Assembly: GCA_965215025.1 (NCBI GenBank)
Contig: CBDCCV010000001.1
Location: forward strand, 558,001 to 622,000
DNA length: 64,000 nt
Source of the DNA: CBDCCV01 sp965215025
Lineage (GTDB): Bacteria; Bacteroidota; Rhodothermia; Rhodothermales; Salinibacteraceae
Direction: 5' to 3'
The notes beneath the pieces were generated by a model, which was not told the DNA's origin, made no database searches, and was given only the letters and a program-made list of their open reading frames with translations. Below, piece by piece: positions 18,068 through 25,823 of this stretch (position 1 is its first letter; each line of letters begins with the position of its first letter). The position numbers and the translations under genes were made by a program.

Positions 18068-19225
18068 TTATCGTATCCGCAGGATCAAAAGGGCGAGGAT
18101 GACGCTGATGGCGGTGACGATCCAGAAGCGCGTGACGATCTTCGACTCGTGCGTGCCGTAGGCCTCGAAGTGGTGGTGGATGGGCGCCATGCGGAAGAGG
18201 CGCCGCCCGGTGCCCGTGCGGCGGCGCGTCCATTTGAAGTAGCTCGTTTGCAAGATCACCGAGAGCGCTTCGACGAAGTAGATGGCGCCGAGGACGGGCA
18301 GGAGCAGCTCCTTGCGGATCATCAGCGCCATGGCCCCCACGGCCGCGCCCAGGGCCAAGGACCCCGTGTCGCCCATGAAGACGGTGGCGGGGTAGCCGTT
18401 GAACCAGAGGAAGCCGAAGCACGCCGCCGTCATGGCCGTGGCGAAGACGGCCAGCTCGCCCGCGCCCGGCAGGTACATGATGTCGAGGAAGCTGGCGATG
18501 ACCGTGTTGCCCGTGGCGTAGCACAAGACGATGAGGCCGGCGCCCACGAAGGCCGTCACGCCCGTCGTCAGCCCGTCGAGGCCGTCGGTGAGGTTGACGG
18601 CGTTGGAGACGGCCGCCATGATGAAGACGGCCACGGGCAGGTACACGAGCCAGCCCCATCCGCTCAAGCCAAACCACTCGTGGAAGATGTTGTAGTTGAA
18701 GATGCGCTCTTTCAAGAACGGCACGTACGTCATCCCCTGCACCTCGGCGAACTGCGGGTGGAAGTAGAGCACGGCCCCCACGATCAGCCCGAGGCCGATC
18801 TGCCCGAAGATCTTCGTCCAGGGCGAGAGGCCTTCCTTGTTGTCCTGGATCGTCTTGATGTAGTCGTCGGCGAAGCCGAAGGCGCCCATCCAGAGCATCG
18901 CCAGCATGGCGAGCCAGACGTACACCTCGGCGATGGCGCCCCAGAGGAGCGTGGCGCCCAGCACGGCCAGCAGGATGATGATCCCGCCCATCGTGGGCGT
19001 GCCGGCCTTGTGCGCGTGGCTGACCACGCCGGCCCCCTCGCCCTCGCGCACGCGCTCGCCCAGCTGGCGCCGCGCCAGCCAGTGGATGATCGAGCGCCCG
19101 ATGAAGAGCGCGATCACCAGCGCCGTGATCCCCGCCAGCCCCGCCCGCACCGTGATGAAGCGGATGATCTGGAACCCCGGCGGCTCGTACAGGCGCTCTA
19201 AGTAGTCGATGAGGTAGTAGAGCAT
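18068..19225 (-). CDS. mraY: Phospho-MurNAc-pentapeptide transferase MraY
   Basis: 385 residues from the ATG at 19225 (MLYYLIDYLERLYEPPG). About ten membrane helices and the MraY motifs are present: GTPTMGGIIIL, the aspartate pair in FGFADDYIKT, NAVNLTDGLDGL, FMGDTGSLALGA and the MAPIHHHFE histidine loop. MraY joins UDP-MurNAc-pentapeptide to undecaprenyl phosphate, making lipid I in the inner membrane. It directly follows murE without murF between them, as is common in Bacteroidota dcw clusters. Confidence 0.97.
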   Translation of the reverse strand: MLYYLIDYLERLYEPPGFQIIRFITVRAGLAGITALVIALFIGRSIIHWLARRQLGERVREGEGAGVVSHAHKAGTPTMGGIIILLAVLGATLLWGAIAEVYVWLAMLAMLWMGAFGFADDYIKTIQDNKEGLSPWTKIFGQIGLGLIVGAVLYFHPQFAEVQGMTYVPFLKERIFNYNIFHEWFGLSGWGWLVYLPVAVFIMAAVSNAVNLTDGLDGLTTGVTAFVGAGLIVLCYATGNTVIASFLDIMYLPGAGELAVFATAMTAACFGFLWFNGYPATVFMGDTGSLALGAAVGAMALMIRKELLLPVLGAIYFVEALSVILQTSYFKWTRRRTGTGRRLFRMAPIHHHFEAYGTHESKIVTRFWIVTAISVILALLILRIR

Positions 19226-19318
19226 TTCGGGTCTGGGAGTGTGGGGGGCTGGGAGTGTGGGAGGGAAAAGCACAGATCACGCCTTCTCCCATACCTCCGC
19301 ACGCGCATACGCCCATCC

Positions 19319-20812
19319 TCATTCTTCTTTTTTGCTAAAGGCCTTGCGGACTTCTTCCCGATCATCGAAGGGCAGTCTTTCATCGCCCACGACCTGGTAC
19401 GCCTCGTGCCCCTTGCCGGCGATGAGGACCACGTCGCCCGGCGCGGCCTCGCGGGCGGCCGTGCGGATGGCCGCGCGGCGGTCCGTGATCCAGCGCGCGT
19501 CGGTGGGGCGGTCCATGCCGCGGCGGATGTCGCTCAGGATCGAGCCGGGGTCCTCCGTGCGCGGGTTGTCGCTCGTGACGATGACGCGGTCGGCCAGGTG
19601 CTCGGCCAGGCGGCCCATCGTGCGGCGCTTGGTCCGGTCGCGGTCGCCGCCGCAGCCGAAGATGCACCACAGCTTGGCGCCTTCGGGCTTGAGGCGGCGC
19701 AACGTGGAGAGGACGTTTTCGAGCGCGTCGGGCGTGTGGGCGTAGTCCACCACGGCGGTGGTGCCATCCGGAAAGCGCATCTGCTCGAAGCGCCCCGGCA
19801 CGGGCGGCGCCTCGGCCAAAGCGTCGAGCGTTTCTTCCTTCTCGTAGCCCAGCGCCCGGCCGATGCCGTAGGCGGCGGCGAGGTTGTAGGCGTTGAAGCG
19901 CCCCACGAGGCGAAATCTTCGTTCGCCCCCGTCCATCCGCAGGCGCAGCCCGCCGAGCGCGTTTTCGATCACTTCGAGGCGCACATCGGCGTCCGGCGCC
20001 TGGCCGAAGGCGAGGCGGCGCGCCGCCGTATCCGCGACCATCGCCGGACCGTTTTCGTCGTCGGCGTTGTAGATGGCGATGGCGTCCGGGCCGAGGCCGT
20101 CGAAGAGCTTCTTCTTGGCGGCACGGTAGTCGGCGAGCGTGGCGTGGTAGTCCAGGTGCTCGGGCGTGAGGTTCGTAAAGACGCCCACGCCAAAGGGCAC
20201 CGCGCGCGTCCGCTCCTGCACGAGCGCGTGGGAGGAGACCTCCATCACGCACGCCGCGCAGCCGTTCTTTACCATCTGCCGGAGCATCCGGTGGAGATGA
20301 GTGGGGCCGGGCGTGGTCAGCGGCGCATCTACAATCTCGCCGCCGCCGAGGTCGAAGCGGATCGTGCCCAAGAGGCCTGCCCGCGTCCCAAGCGCGCCGA
20401 GGAGATGGTGCGCCAGGAAGGCCGTCGTCGTCTTCCCGTTCGTGCCCGTGATGCCGATCATCTGGAGATCGCGGGCCGGGTCGCTGTAGAAGGCGGCGGC
20501 GAGTTCGGCGGCGGCGGCGCGCGTGTTTTCGCACACGACGAAAGCCGTGTCCGAAAGACGCGCGCGGGTGGCCGCCGGCACCGCCTCGCAAGCGATGGCG
20601 GCGGCTCCGTTTTCAGCAGCTTTGTCAATGAACAGGTGGCCGTCAGCCTCCGTGCCGCGGATGGCGACGAAGAGGCCGCCCGGCCCGACCGCCCGGCTGT
20701 CCTCGGCCAGGTGGTCGATCTCGATGTCCGAAAATTTTTCTTCGAGGCGCGCGTGCGGGGCCGTGAGGAGGCCGGCCTCGTCCAACCGCCGCCGCAGCGC
20801 TGATAATTTCAT
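19319..20812 (-). CDS. murE: UDP-MurNAc-tripeptide synthetase MurE
   Basis: 497 residues. The ATP loop GITGTNGKTTTAFLAHHLL, the N-terminal DSRAVGPGGLFVAIRG uridine-binding block and the late VTSDNPRTEDP motif are present. The DNPR tetrapeptide is the feature that marks meso-diaminopimelate-specific MurE, so the peptidoglycan is probably DAP-type. It lies 12 bases behind ftsI and in front of mraY. The enzyme acts in the cytoplasm, adding the third residue of the stem peptide. Confidence 0.97.
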   Translation of the reverse strand: MKLSALRRRLDEAGLLTAPHARLEEKFSDIEIDHLAEDSRAVGPGGLFVAIRGTEADGHLFIDKAAENGAAAIACEAVPAATRARLSDTAFVVCENTRAAAAELAAAFYSDPARDLQMIGITGTNGKTTTAFLAHHLLGALGTRAGLLGTIRFDLGGGEIVDAPLTTPGPTHLHRMLRQMVKNGCAACVMEVSSHALVQERTRAVPFGVGVFTNLTPEHLDYHATLADYRAAKKKLFDGLGPDAIAIYNADDENGPAMVADTAARRLAFGQAPDADVRLEVIENALGGLRLRMDGGERRFRLVGRFNAYNLAAAYGIGRALGYEKEETLDALAEAPPVPGRFEQMRFPDGTTAVVDYAHTPDALENVLSTLRRLKPEGAKLWCIFGCGGDRDRTKRRTMGRLAEHLADRVIVTSDNPRTEDPGSILSDIRRGMDRPTDARWITDRRAAIRTAAREAAPGDVVLIAGKGHEAYQVVGDERLPFDDREEVRKAFSKKEE

Positions 20813-20824
20813 GAGGAGGCTCCG

Positions 20825-22849
20825 CTATTCATGAGCCGCTGTTTGGCGGATGGGCAAGCGCAAGACGTCGGGTTGGCAGCGCAGCACCACGCGCTCGGTC
20901 TCGGCCAGGGGCGTGCCGGGGGCGGGCTGCTGCTCGGCCACGACGCCGTGGCCCTCGACGCGGACATCGAGGCCGCGCTCGTTCAGGAGAAACACGGCAC
21001 GGCGCGCGCTCTGGCCCGTGAGATCGGGAAGATCGGCGGCGAAATCGGCGGCGGTGAGGTGGGCGGGCGTGAATGGGGGTGCGGTCTCGGCCGGAACCTC
21101 GCTTTCTTCGGAGAGCGTGTCGGCGGCGGCGAGGAGCGCGCGCTCGGTGGCGATGCGCTGGGCTACCTCCGGGAGCGTGCCGGCCCAGCGCGTGGCGATC
21201 CGCTGGAAGACGGGCGCGGCCACGGCGCCGCCGTAAATGCTCGACGTCGGCTCGTCCATCACCACGATCATCGCCACGGCGGGGTCATCCGCCGGGAAAA
21301 AGCCGACGAACGAGGCGCGGTACTTCCCCGGTTGGTAGCGCCCGCCAATCGTCTTGCGCGCGGTGCCCGTCTTGCCGGCCACGCGCAGGCCCTGGATCTG
21401 CGCCTGCTTGGCCGTCCCGCTATCGACGACCTGCTCAAAGGCCGGGCGCAGCGTGCGGGCCGTCTCCCGCGAGAAGGCGCGGCGGATGGAGTCCGGCTTG
21501 TTCGTCCAAAGCGTTTTGCCGGTGAGCGTCTGCCGCTCTTTGACGAGGTGCGGCTGCACGACGGTGCCGCCGTTGGCGAGCGCGGCGTAGGCCACGAGCA
21601 TCTGCAAGGGCGTCACGGCCACCTCGTAGCCAATCGCCATCGAGGTTTGGGAGGTGCCGCTCCAGCGGCTCGGTTTTTTGAGCATCCCGCCCACCTCGCC
21701 GGGCAGGTCGATAAGCGTGGGCTGGCCGAAGCCGAGGGCGCGCGCGTGCTGGTAGAAATCGCCCGGCGCGATCCGCTGCGCCGTGAGCGCCGTGCCGATG
21801 TTGCTCGACAAGGCGATGGTTTCTTGGAAGGAGATCGTGCCGTAGCCGTGCGAGTCGTGCATGGTGCGGTTGTGGAAGACGTGCCAGCCCTGGCCCGTCT
21901 CCAACGAGTCGCTCATGGCGATGACGTCTTCTTCGATGGCGGCCACGGCGGTGGCGAGCTTGAACATGGACCCCGGCTCGAAGCGGTCCGTGATGGCGTG
22001 GTTGCGGCGCGCGCGGCTGCGGAAGGCGGCGGGGCGGTTGGGGTCGTACGTCGGCACGCTGGCCATCCCCAGGATGGCGCCCGTGTGCGGGTCCATGGCG
22101 ATGGCCGTGCCCCAGTCGGCGCCGCTTTCTTCAACGCCGCGCTGGAGTTCTTCTTCTAAGATGGTTTGGCGGACGAGGTCGAGCGTGAGGACGAGGCGCT
22201 GCCCGTGCTGCGGCTCGGTGATTTTTCCGCCCACGAAGGACTTGATGCGCCCGCGGCGGTCACGCTTGACGGCGCGGCGGCCCGGCGTGCCCTGCAAAAA
22301 GCCGTCGTACTGAAGCTCCAGCCCGGCCAGGCCGTGCCCGTCGGCGCCGGTGTGGCCAAGGACGTGCGCGCCCGTCTCGCCGTAGGTGTAACGGCGGGCA
22401 AAGCGCGGCGTGAGGATGAGGCCGGGTACGTCCCACGCGGCCACTTCCTCTTTCTGCGCCTCGGTGAGGCCGCGCTCTAAGAGCACGTACTGCGGCGAGG
22501 CGCGGCGCTGCACCTTCTGCCGGTAGCCCGAGGCGCGTTGCCCTGTGACGCCGGCAAGCTTTTCGTAGAACGCGGCGCCCTCGCGGGCGAAGCCGCTGGC
22601 GGTGGGGTCGAGGGCGAGTTCGTACTGCGCCGCGTTGATGGCGAGGGCGCGTCCGGCCTGGTCGAGGATCGGCCCGCGCATGGCGGGGATCTCGACGGAG
22701 GAGCTGGCCTGGCGCGCGCCCTGCGTTTGCAGCGCCCGGCCTTCGGAGAGGTGAATCCACACCACCTGCCCGGCCACGAAGAGCGGCAGCACGCTCAAGA
22801 AGGCGAGCACGCCGTACATCCGCGTCATGATTTGCTGCTTGGGCTTCAC
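20825..22849 (-). CDS. ftsI: Class B penicillin-binding protein, septal transpeptidase FtsI/PBP3 type
   Basis: 674 residues from GTG at 22849 (in-frame ATG at 22828 is an alternative). One N-terminal membrane helix (about 10-30) is followed by the PBP dimer domain (55-220) and the transpeptidase domain with the active-site SMFK (294-297), SSN (348-350) and KTGT (493-496). Residues 605-665 form a C-terminal PASTA-type domain (DLPDLTGQSARRAVFLLNE...). The enzyme crosslinks peptidoglycan at the septum, in partnership with FtsW. Its location between ftsL and murE supports the division role. Confidence 0.95.
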   Translation of the reverse strand: MKPKQQIMTRMYGVLAFLSVLPLFVAGQVVWIHLSEGRALQTQGARQASSSVEIPAMRGPILDQAGRALAINAAQYELALDPTASGFAREGAAFYEKLAGVTGQRASGYRQKVQRRASPQYVLLERGLTEAQKEEVAAWDVPGLILTPRFARRYTYGETGAHVLGHTGADGHGLAGLELQYDGFLQGTPGRRAVKRDRRGRIKSFVGGKITEPQHGQRLVLTLDLVRQTILEEELQRGVEESGADWGTAIAMDPHTGAILGMASVPTYDPNRPAAFRSRARRNHAITDRFEPGSMFKLATAVAAIEEDVIAMSDSLETGQGWHVFHNRTMHDSHGYGTISFQETIALSSNIGTALTAQRIAPGDFYQHARALGFGQPTLIDLPGEVGGMLKKPSRWSGTSQTSMAIGYEVAVTPLQMLVAYAALANGGTVVQPHLVKERQTLTGKTLWTNKPDSIRRAFSRETARTLRPAFEQVVDSGTAKQAQIQGLRVAGKTGTARKTIGGRYQPGKYRASFVGFFPADDPAVAMIVVMDEPTSSIYGGAVAAPVFQRIATRWAGTLPEVAQRIATERALLAAADTLSEESEVPAETAPPFTPAHLTAADFAADLPDLTGQSARRAVFLLNERGLDVRVEGHGVVAEQQPAPGTPLAETERVVLRCQPDVLRLPIRQTAAHE

Positions 22850-22900
22850 GTTTTTCTGCGGTGCGGTTCTTTTCTTCTTTCGTGAGCGTCGGTCGTGGGC

Positions 22901-22928
22901 GCAGGGGCGTATCGCGATGCGCCTCTAC
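22901..22928. repeat. GCAGGGGCGTATCG palindrome, ftsL-ftsI gap
   Basis: GCAGGGGCGTATCGC pairs imperfectly with GCGATGCGCCTCTAC. It is a subtype shared with the copy at 55991. Confidence 0.6.
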
Positions 22929-22933
22929 AAGCG

Positions 22934-23392
22934 TTATTCCTTGTCCAAAACGATGGTGGGGCCGTAGGCGACGTCTTCTTCGAGGCCCAGCTCCGGGGCG
23001 CGGCGGTAGATGACGGCGGGGCCAGTGGCGCGGTCGAACTCGGCGCGGAGCCGCTCCTGCTTCAGGTGCAGGCGCTGGTTCTCGGCGCGCTCGTGCTGGA
23101 GCTTAGTGTAGAGGTCCTGCGTGGCGTGCACGTGGGCGACGTACGCCGTGCACAGCACCGCCAGCGCCAGGACGACGAGCGCGAACCGCACCGTGGAGAC
23201 GCCTTCGAGGAACGCCGCCCCGTGCCGCATGGCGGCGCTGCCGGACGACTTCTTTTTCCCTTTCTTCGATAGATCGCCCCAGCCGGGCGCTTCCGTAGCG
23301 CCATCGCGCGCGCGTCTCAGCGTGCGTTTCGTCTTGCTGGAAGGGCGTCGCTTGCGCTGCGGCGCGCGCCTTTTCGTGGTCGTGCTACTCAT
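22934..23392 (-). CDS. ftsL: Cell division protein FtsL-like
   Basis: 152 residues from the ATG at 23392. A long basic cytoplasmic tail (KRRAPQRKRRPSSKTKRTLRR in part), one membrane helix (about residues 68-88) and a short periplasmic heptad stretch (LYTKLQHERAENQRLHLKQERLRAEF) are visible, the topology of FtsL/DivIC. The ATG overlaps the 3' end of the preceding small gene by 8 bases, indicating translational coupling. FtsL proteins have low sequence identity, so the call rests on topology, coiled coil and its place before ftsI. The basic tail is unusually long. Confidence 0.8.
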   Translation of the reverse strand: MSSTTTKRRAPQRKRRPSSKTKRTLRRARDGATEAPGWGDLSKKGKKKSSGSAAMRHGAAFLEGVSTVRFALVVLALAVLCTAYVAHVHATQDLYTKLQHERAENQRLHLKQERLRAEFDRATGPAVIYRRAPELGLEEDVAYGPTIVLDKE

Positions 23393-23630
23393 GGTGCGGA
23401 TCGGGTTGGGGGCGGAGGTCGCGCGCGGCGCGCTCAAGGGCTTGGAGGCCTTTTTCGGTGCGGCTCAAGAGGCGCTGCGAGAACATGGGGAACGGCCGCT
23501 CCTCCTCGACGCAGCGGGCAAGCTCGCGCCGAAGCGCGTCGCGCAGCGCGTCGGAGTACACCATCGGGCGGCGCGCGTTGGCGGCGTCGCTCAGGCGCTC
23601 CAAAAGGCCTAGGCGTTGGGCGGTGCTCAT
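23385..23630 (-). CDS. Small helical protein, paralogue B of a tandem pair in the dcw operon
   Basis: 81 residues, largely helical by eye, no signal peptide or membrane helix. It aligns without gaps to the preceding gene product over 61 residues with 35 identities (hand count). The shared core is LLxRLSDAxxxRRxxVYS, LRDALxxExARCxEE and RPFPxFSxxLLS. The ATG overlaps the stop of its paralogue (ATGA), and its own end overlaps ftsL, so the pair is embedded in the operon. I do not recognise the family. A cytoplasmic role at the start of division is suggested only by location; it could also be an anchor-free adaptor. Confidence 0.75.
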   Translation of the reverse strand: MSTAQRLGLLERLSDAANARRPMVYSDALRDALRRELARCVEEERPFPMFSQRLLSRTEKGLQALERAARDLRPQPDPHHE

Positions 23631-23938
23631 GGCGCAGATCGGGTGGGGGGCGCGGATCGGGAGCGGACGGCGTGGCGGGACGCGCCGCGCCTCGGCAGGC
23701 CGCGCTTCTTCGGCCCCTCGCGCTCTTGAGGGAGAAGCGCTTGGATGTCCTGAATGCCTTCCTCGACGTGGCTCAGCAGCTCTTTCGAAAACGCCGGGAA
23801 CGGCCGGCCTTCCTCGCCGCAGCGGGCGCGCTCAGCGTGGAGCGCGTCGCGCAGATCGCACGAGTACACCAGCTGGCGGCGCAGGTCGGAAGCGTCGCTC
23901 AGGCGATGCAGCAGGCTTCGGTACTCTTCGGTGTTCAT
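23627..23938 (-). CDS. Small helical protein, paralogue A of a tandem pair in the dcw operon
   Basis: 103 residues, located 21 bases behind rsmH and overlapping its paralogue by 4 bases (ATGA). Residues 1-62 carry the same core as paralogue B: LLHRLSDASDLRRQLVYS, then DLRDALHAERARCGEE and RPFPAFSKELLS. Residues 70-103 form a basic and Ser/Ala/Pro-rich tail that B lacks. A conserved Cys is in the ARC triplet of both. Function unknown; the order rsmH-A-B-ftsL with overlaps shows they are co-translated with division genes. Confidence 0.75.
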   Translation of the reverse strand: MNTEEYRSLLHRLSDASDLRRQLVYSCDLRDALHAERARCGEEGRPFPAFSKELLSHVEEGIQDIQALLPQEREGPKKRGLPRRGASRHAVRSRSAPPTRSAP

Positions 23939-23959
23939 GACAGGCGGGCGGGGGGTTGC

Positions 23960-24982
23960 TTACTGATGGGGTGGGGCGGCGGGCGGGCGGTCAGCGCGGC
24001 GCTCGGCGATGCGCAGGCGGGCGCTGCGCGCGCGCGGGTTGGCCTCGACCTCGGCCTCGGAGGCGCGCACGGGGCCTTTCACCACGCGCTTCCACGGCGT
24101 GAGCAGGTTGCCGTAGAGGTCGCGCACGGGCTTGTTGTCGAAGTTGCCGTACTTGAAAAAGCGTTTTACGCGCCGGTCCTCCAGCGAATGGTAGCTGATG
24201 ACGGCCATGCGCCCCCCCGCGCGGAGCACCTCGACGCCGGCGCGGAGGGCGGCTTCGAGCGCCTCCAGCTCCTCGTTCACGGCAATGCGCAACGCCTGGA
24301 AAACGCGCGCGAGCGTCTTCACCTCGTCGCGCGTGGGGACGGCGGAGCGCACGACGTCGGCCAGGGTGCCGGTCGTTTCGAGCGGGCGCGCCTTGGCGAT
24401 GGCACGGGCGATGGCGCGGGCGCGCCGCTCCTCGCCGTAGTCGTAAAGGGCTTGGCGGAGGTCGGCCTCGTCCCAGTCGTTGACGACCTCGGCGGCGGTG
24501 CGGCGCTGGCGCTGGTCCATGCGCATGTCGAGCGGGCCGTCCGCCTGAAAGCTGAAGCCGCGCGCGCCCGCGTCGATCTGGTGCGAGGACACGCCGAGGT
24601 CCAGGAGCACGCCATCTACCGGCAGCGCGCCGGCTTCTTCCAGAAGCTGCGTCAGCTCAGAAAAATTGCCGCGCACGGTACGGAAGCGACCGGCCTCGAT
24701 GGCGTCGGCGAGGCGCCTTTCGGCGGCGTCGAGGGCGTCGGCGTCTTGGTCGATGCCTAGGACGCGGCCCTCGGGCGCGAGCGCGTCGAGGAGCGCCGCC
24801 GCGTGCCCGCCGCCGCCGAGCGTGGCGTCCACGTAGAGGCCGCGCCGGTCGGTGACGAGCGCGTCGGTGATCTCTTGAGAAAGAACGGGGGCGTGGTACG
24901 CGCTCGCATACGCCTGTCGCGGCGAGGCGCCAGGGGGCGGCGTCTGCTCGTTGCGGGGGCGGTTGGGCGGCGCGCTTACCAT
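23960..24982 (-). CDS. rsmH: 16S rRNA m4C1402 methyltransferase RsmH (MraW)
   Basis: 340 residues. The SAM-binding motif YVDATLGGGGHAAALL, DGVLLDLGVSSHQID, DMRMDQ and the late AVISYHSLEDRRVKRFF are all RsmH signatures. It N4-methylates C1402 of 16S rRNA in the decoding centre. It is the second gene of the dcw operon after mraZ, as in most bacteria. The N-terminus is somewhat extended (about 25 residues, Pro-rich) before the HAPVLSQE start of the family fold. Confidence 0.97.
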   Translation of the reverse strand: MVSAPPNRPRNEQTPPPGASPRQAYASAYHAPVLSQEITDALVTDRRGLYVDATLGGGGHAAALLDALAPEGRVLGIDQDADALDAAERRLADAIEAGRFRTVRGNFSELTQLLEEAGALPVDGVLLDLGVSSHQIDAGARGFSFQADGPLDMRMDQRQRRTAAEVVNDWDEADLRQALYDYGEERRARAIARAIAKARPLETTGTLADVVRSAVPTRDEVKTLARVFQALRIAVNEELEALEAALRAGVEVLRAGGRMAVISYHSLEDRRVKRFFKYGNFDNKPVRDLYGNLLTPWKRVVKGPVRASEAEVEANPRARSARLRIAERRADRPPAAPPHQ

Positions 24983-25060
24983 CGTCTTCAGCGGGGGCGT
25001 TTAGTTGAGGCGGGGTTCAGCGGGTTTCGGGGCGAGCGGTTGTAGGAGCGGCGGGCGGCG

Positions 25061-25504
25061 TTACACGCCCATGACGTGCTCGGCCAGCGTCTCGTAATCG
25101 GCGGGCTGCTCGTTGAGGTAGCGGTCGAAGACGTCGGGGTCCCAGATCTCGATGTGGTCGAAGGAGCCGAGGATGAGCGCGCGGTCTTCGATGCCGGCAA
25201 ACTCGATAAGCGGCTTGGGCAGGCTCACGCGGCCCTGCCCGTCGTACGTCACCTCGTCGGCCCAGCGCATGATGCGGCGCGTAAAGGCGCGGGCCTCGCG
25301 GCTGTACGTGCTCAGAGCGCCGATCTCTTTTTCGATCTCGGCCCAACGGTCGAGCGGGTAGAGCGAGATGCACTGCTCGAAGCCGCGCGTGATGGTGAAG
25401 GTCTTCTTGGCTTCTGGGTTGAGCGCATTCCTCATCTTCGCCGGGATGGCAACCCGGCCCTTGCTGTCTACCGAATATTCCGCCTGTCCTTTGAAGCCTG
25501 CCAT
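25061..25504 (-). CDS. mraZ: Transcriptional regulator MraZ
   Basis: 147 residues from the ATG at 25504; the longer frame upstream is not needed. Two SpoVT/AbrB-like swapped-hairpin repeats are visible, marked by DSKGRVAIPAKMR (residues 13-25) and YDGQGRVSLPKPL (around 85-97). MraZ forms rings that bind TGGGN repeats in front of the dcw operon and represses it in E. coli and other bacteria. Matching TGGGG boxes lie 66-90 bases upstream here (25570-25594), which supports autoregulation. First gene of the operon. Confidence 0.95.
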   Translation of the reverse strand: MAGFKGQAEYSVDSKGRVAIPAKMRNALNPEAKKTFTITRGFEQCISLYPLDRWAEIEKEIGALSTYSREARAFTRRIMRWADEVTYDGQGRVSLPKPLIEFAGIEDRALILGSFDHIEIWDPDVFDRYLNEQPADYETLAEHVMGV

Positions 25505-25569
25505 AGCAGCGGGGCGACGCCGAGGCGCCGCCCTCCCGGAAAGTGTGCAGTCGGGGGCGTGGTCAACTT

Positions 25570-25594
25570 CCCCACTTTTCCCCACGCGCTACCA
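25570..25594 (-). promoter_or_regulatory. MraZ operator: three boxes at 10-bp spacing
   Basis: On the minus strand the boxes are TGGTA (25594-25590, degenerate), TGGGG (25584-25580) and TGGGG (25574-25570), each separated by 5 bases. This TGGGN-N5-TGGGN arrangement is the known MraZ binding pattern. The boxes lie directly behind a TACCTTG promoter-like element, where MraZ would cover the transcription start. Confidence 0.75.
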
Positions 25595-25623
25595 CAAGGT
25601 ACGGGATTCAGAGGCAAAGTCAA
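25595..25623 (-). promoter_or_regulatory. Predicted proximal promoter of the dcw operon
   Basis: On the minus strand TTG (25623-25621) is followed 19 bases later by TACCTTG (25601-25595), close to the Bacteroidota -33 TTG / -7 TAnnTTTG pattern. Transcription would start about where the MraZ boxes begin. Prediction by eye only. Confidence 0.5.
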
Positions 25624-25701
25624 GCTGTACGGCCCAGAAATACCGATTTATCGGTTACGAAAGCCTTTGTGCGAATGATGTGCACATGCGCACTTTAGGC
25701 G

Positions 25702-25742
25702 CAAAAGTAGCGCATCACCTCTCTAAGTGAAAATGTTTTCAC
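25702..25742 (-). promoter_or_regulatory. Predicted distal dcw promoter with an overlapping palindromic operator
   Basis: On the minus strand TACTTTTG (25709-25702) fits the Bacteroidota -7 consensus TAnnTTTG exactly. The palindrome GTGAAAATGTTTTCAC (25727-25742) covers the position where the -33 element should lie. A protein bound there would be expected to block this promoter. Confidence 0.5.
25727..25742. promoter_or_regulatory. Palindromic operator copy 1
   Basis: GTGAAAATGTTTTCAC: 7-bp perfect arms around a TG centre. An identical copy lies 32 bp away (25759-25774), about three helical turns, so dimers would sit on the same DNA face. Candidate site for the LexA-like protein encoded next to it. 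Confidence 0.65.
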
Positions 25743-25758
25743 CATGTAAATAGCTGTG

Positions 25759-25774
25759 GTGAAAATGTTTTCAC
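25759..25774. promoter_or_regulatory. Palindromic operator copy 2
   Basis: The second identical GTGAAAATGTTTTCAC, extended to a GGTGAAAA...TTTTCACC arm pair. It lies 7 bases upstream of a TATATTG -7-like box (25782-25788) that would serve the lexA-like gene at 25824, so it is placed for autoregulation. Confidence 0.65.
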
Positions 25775-25781
25775 CGATTAG

Positions 25782-25788
25782 TATATTG
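25782..25788 (+). promoter_or_regulatory. Predicted -7 box of the lexA-like gene
   Basis: TATATTG resembles TAnnTTTG and would give a leader of about 30 bases to the ATG at 25824. No clear -33 TTG is visible; operator copy 2 occupies that region. Confidence 0.4.
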
Positions 25789-25823
25789 GGCATTCCGCCG
25801 TCCCGCACATACCTCTCGCGCCG

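Noticed and set aside
20813..20824. Missing murF in the dcw operon as a sign of deletion
   Set aside because: The murE-mraY junction is compact and Bacteroidota dcw clusters commonly keep murF elsewhere, so absence here is not unusual.
25751..25823. Canonical SOS box of Gram-negative or cyanobacterial type in front of the lexA-like gene
   Set aside because: No CTGTN8ACAG or AGTACWNWTGTACT form is present; the only palindromes are GTGAAAATGTTTTCAC.
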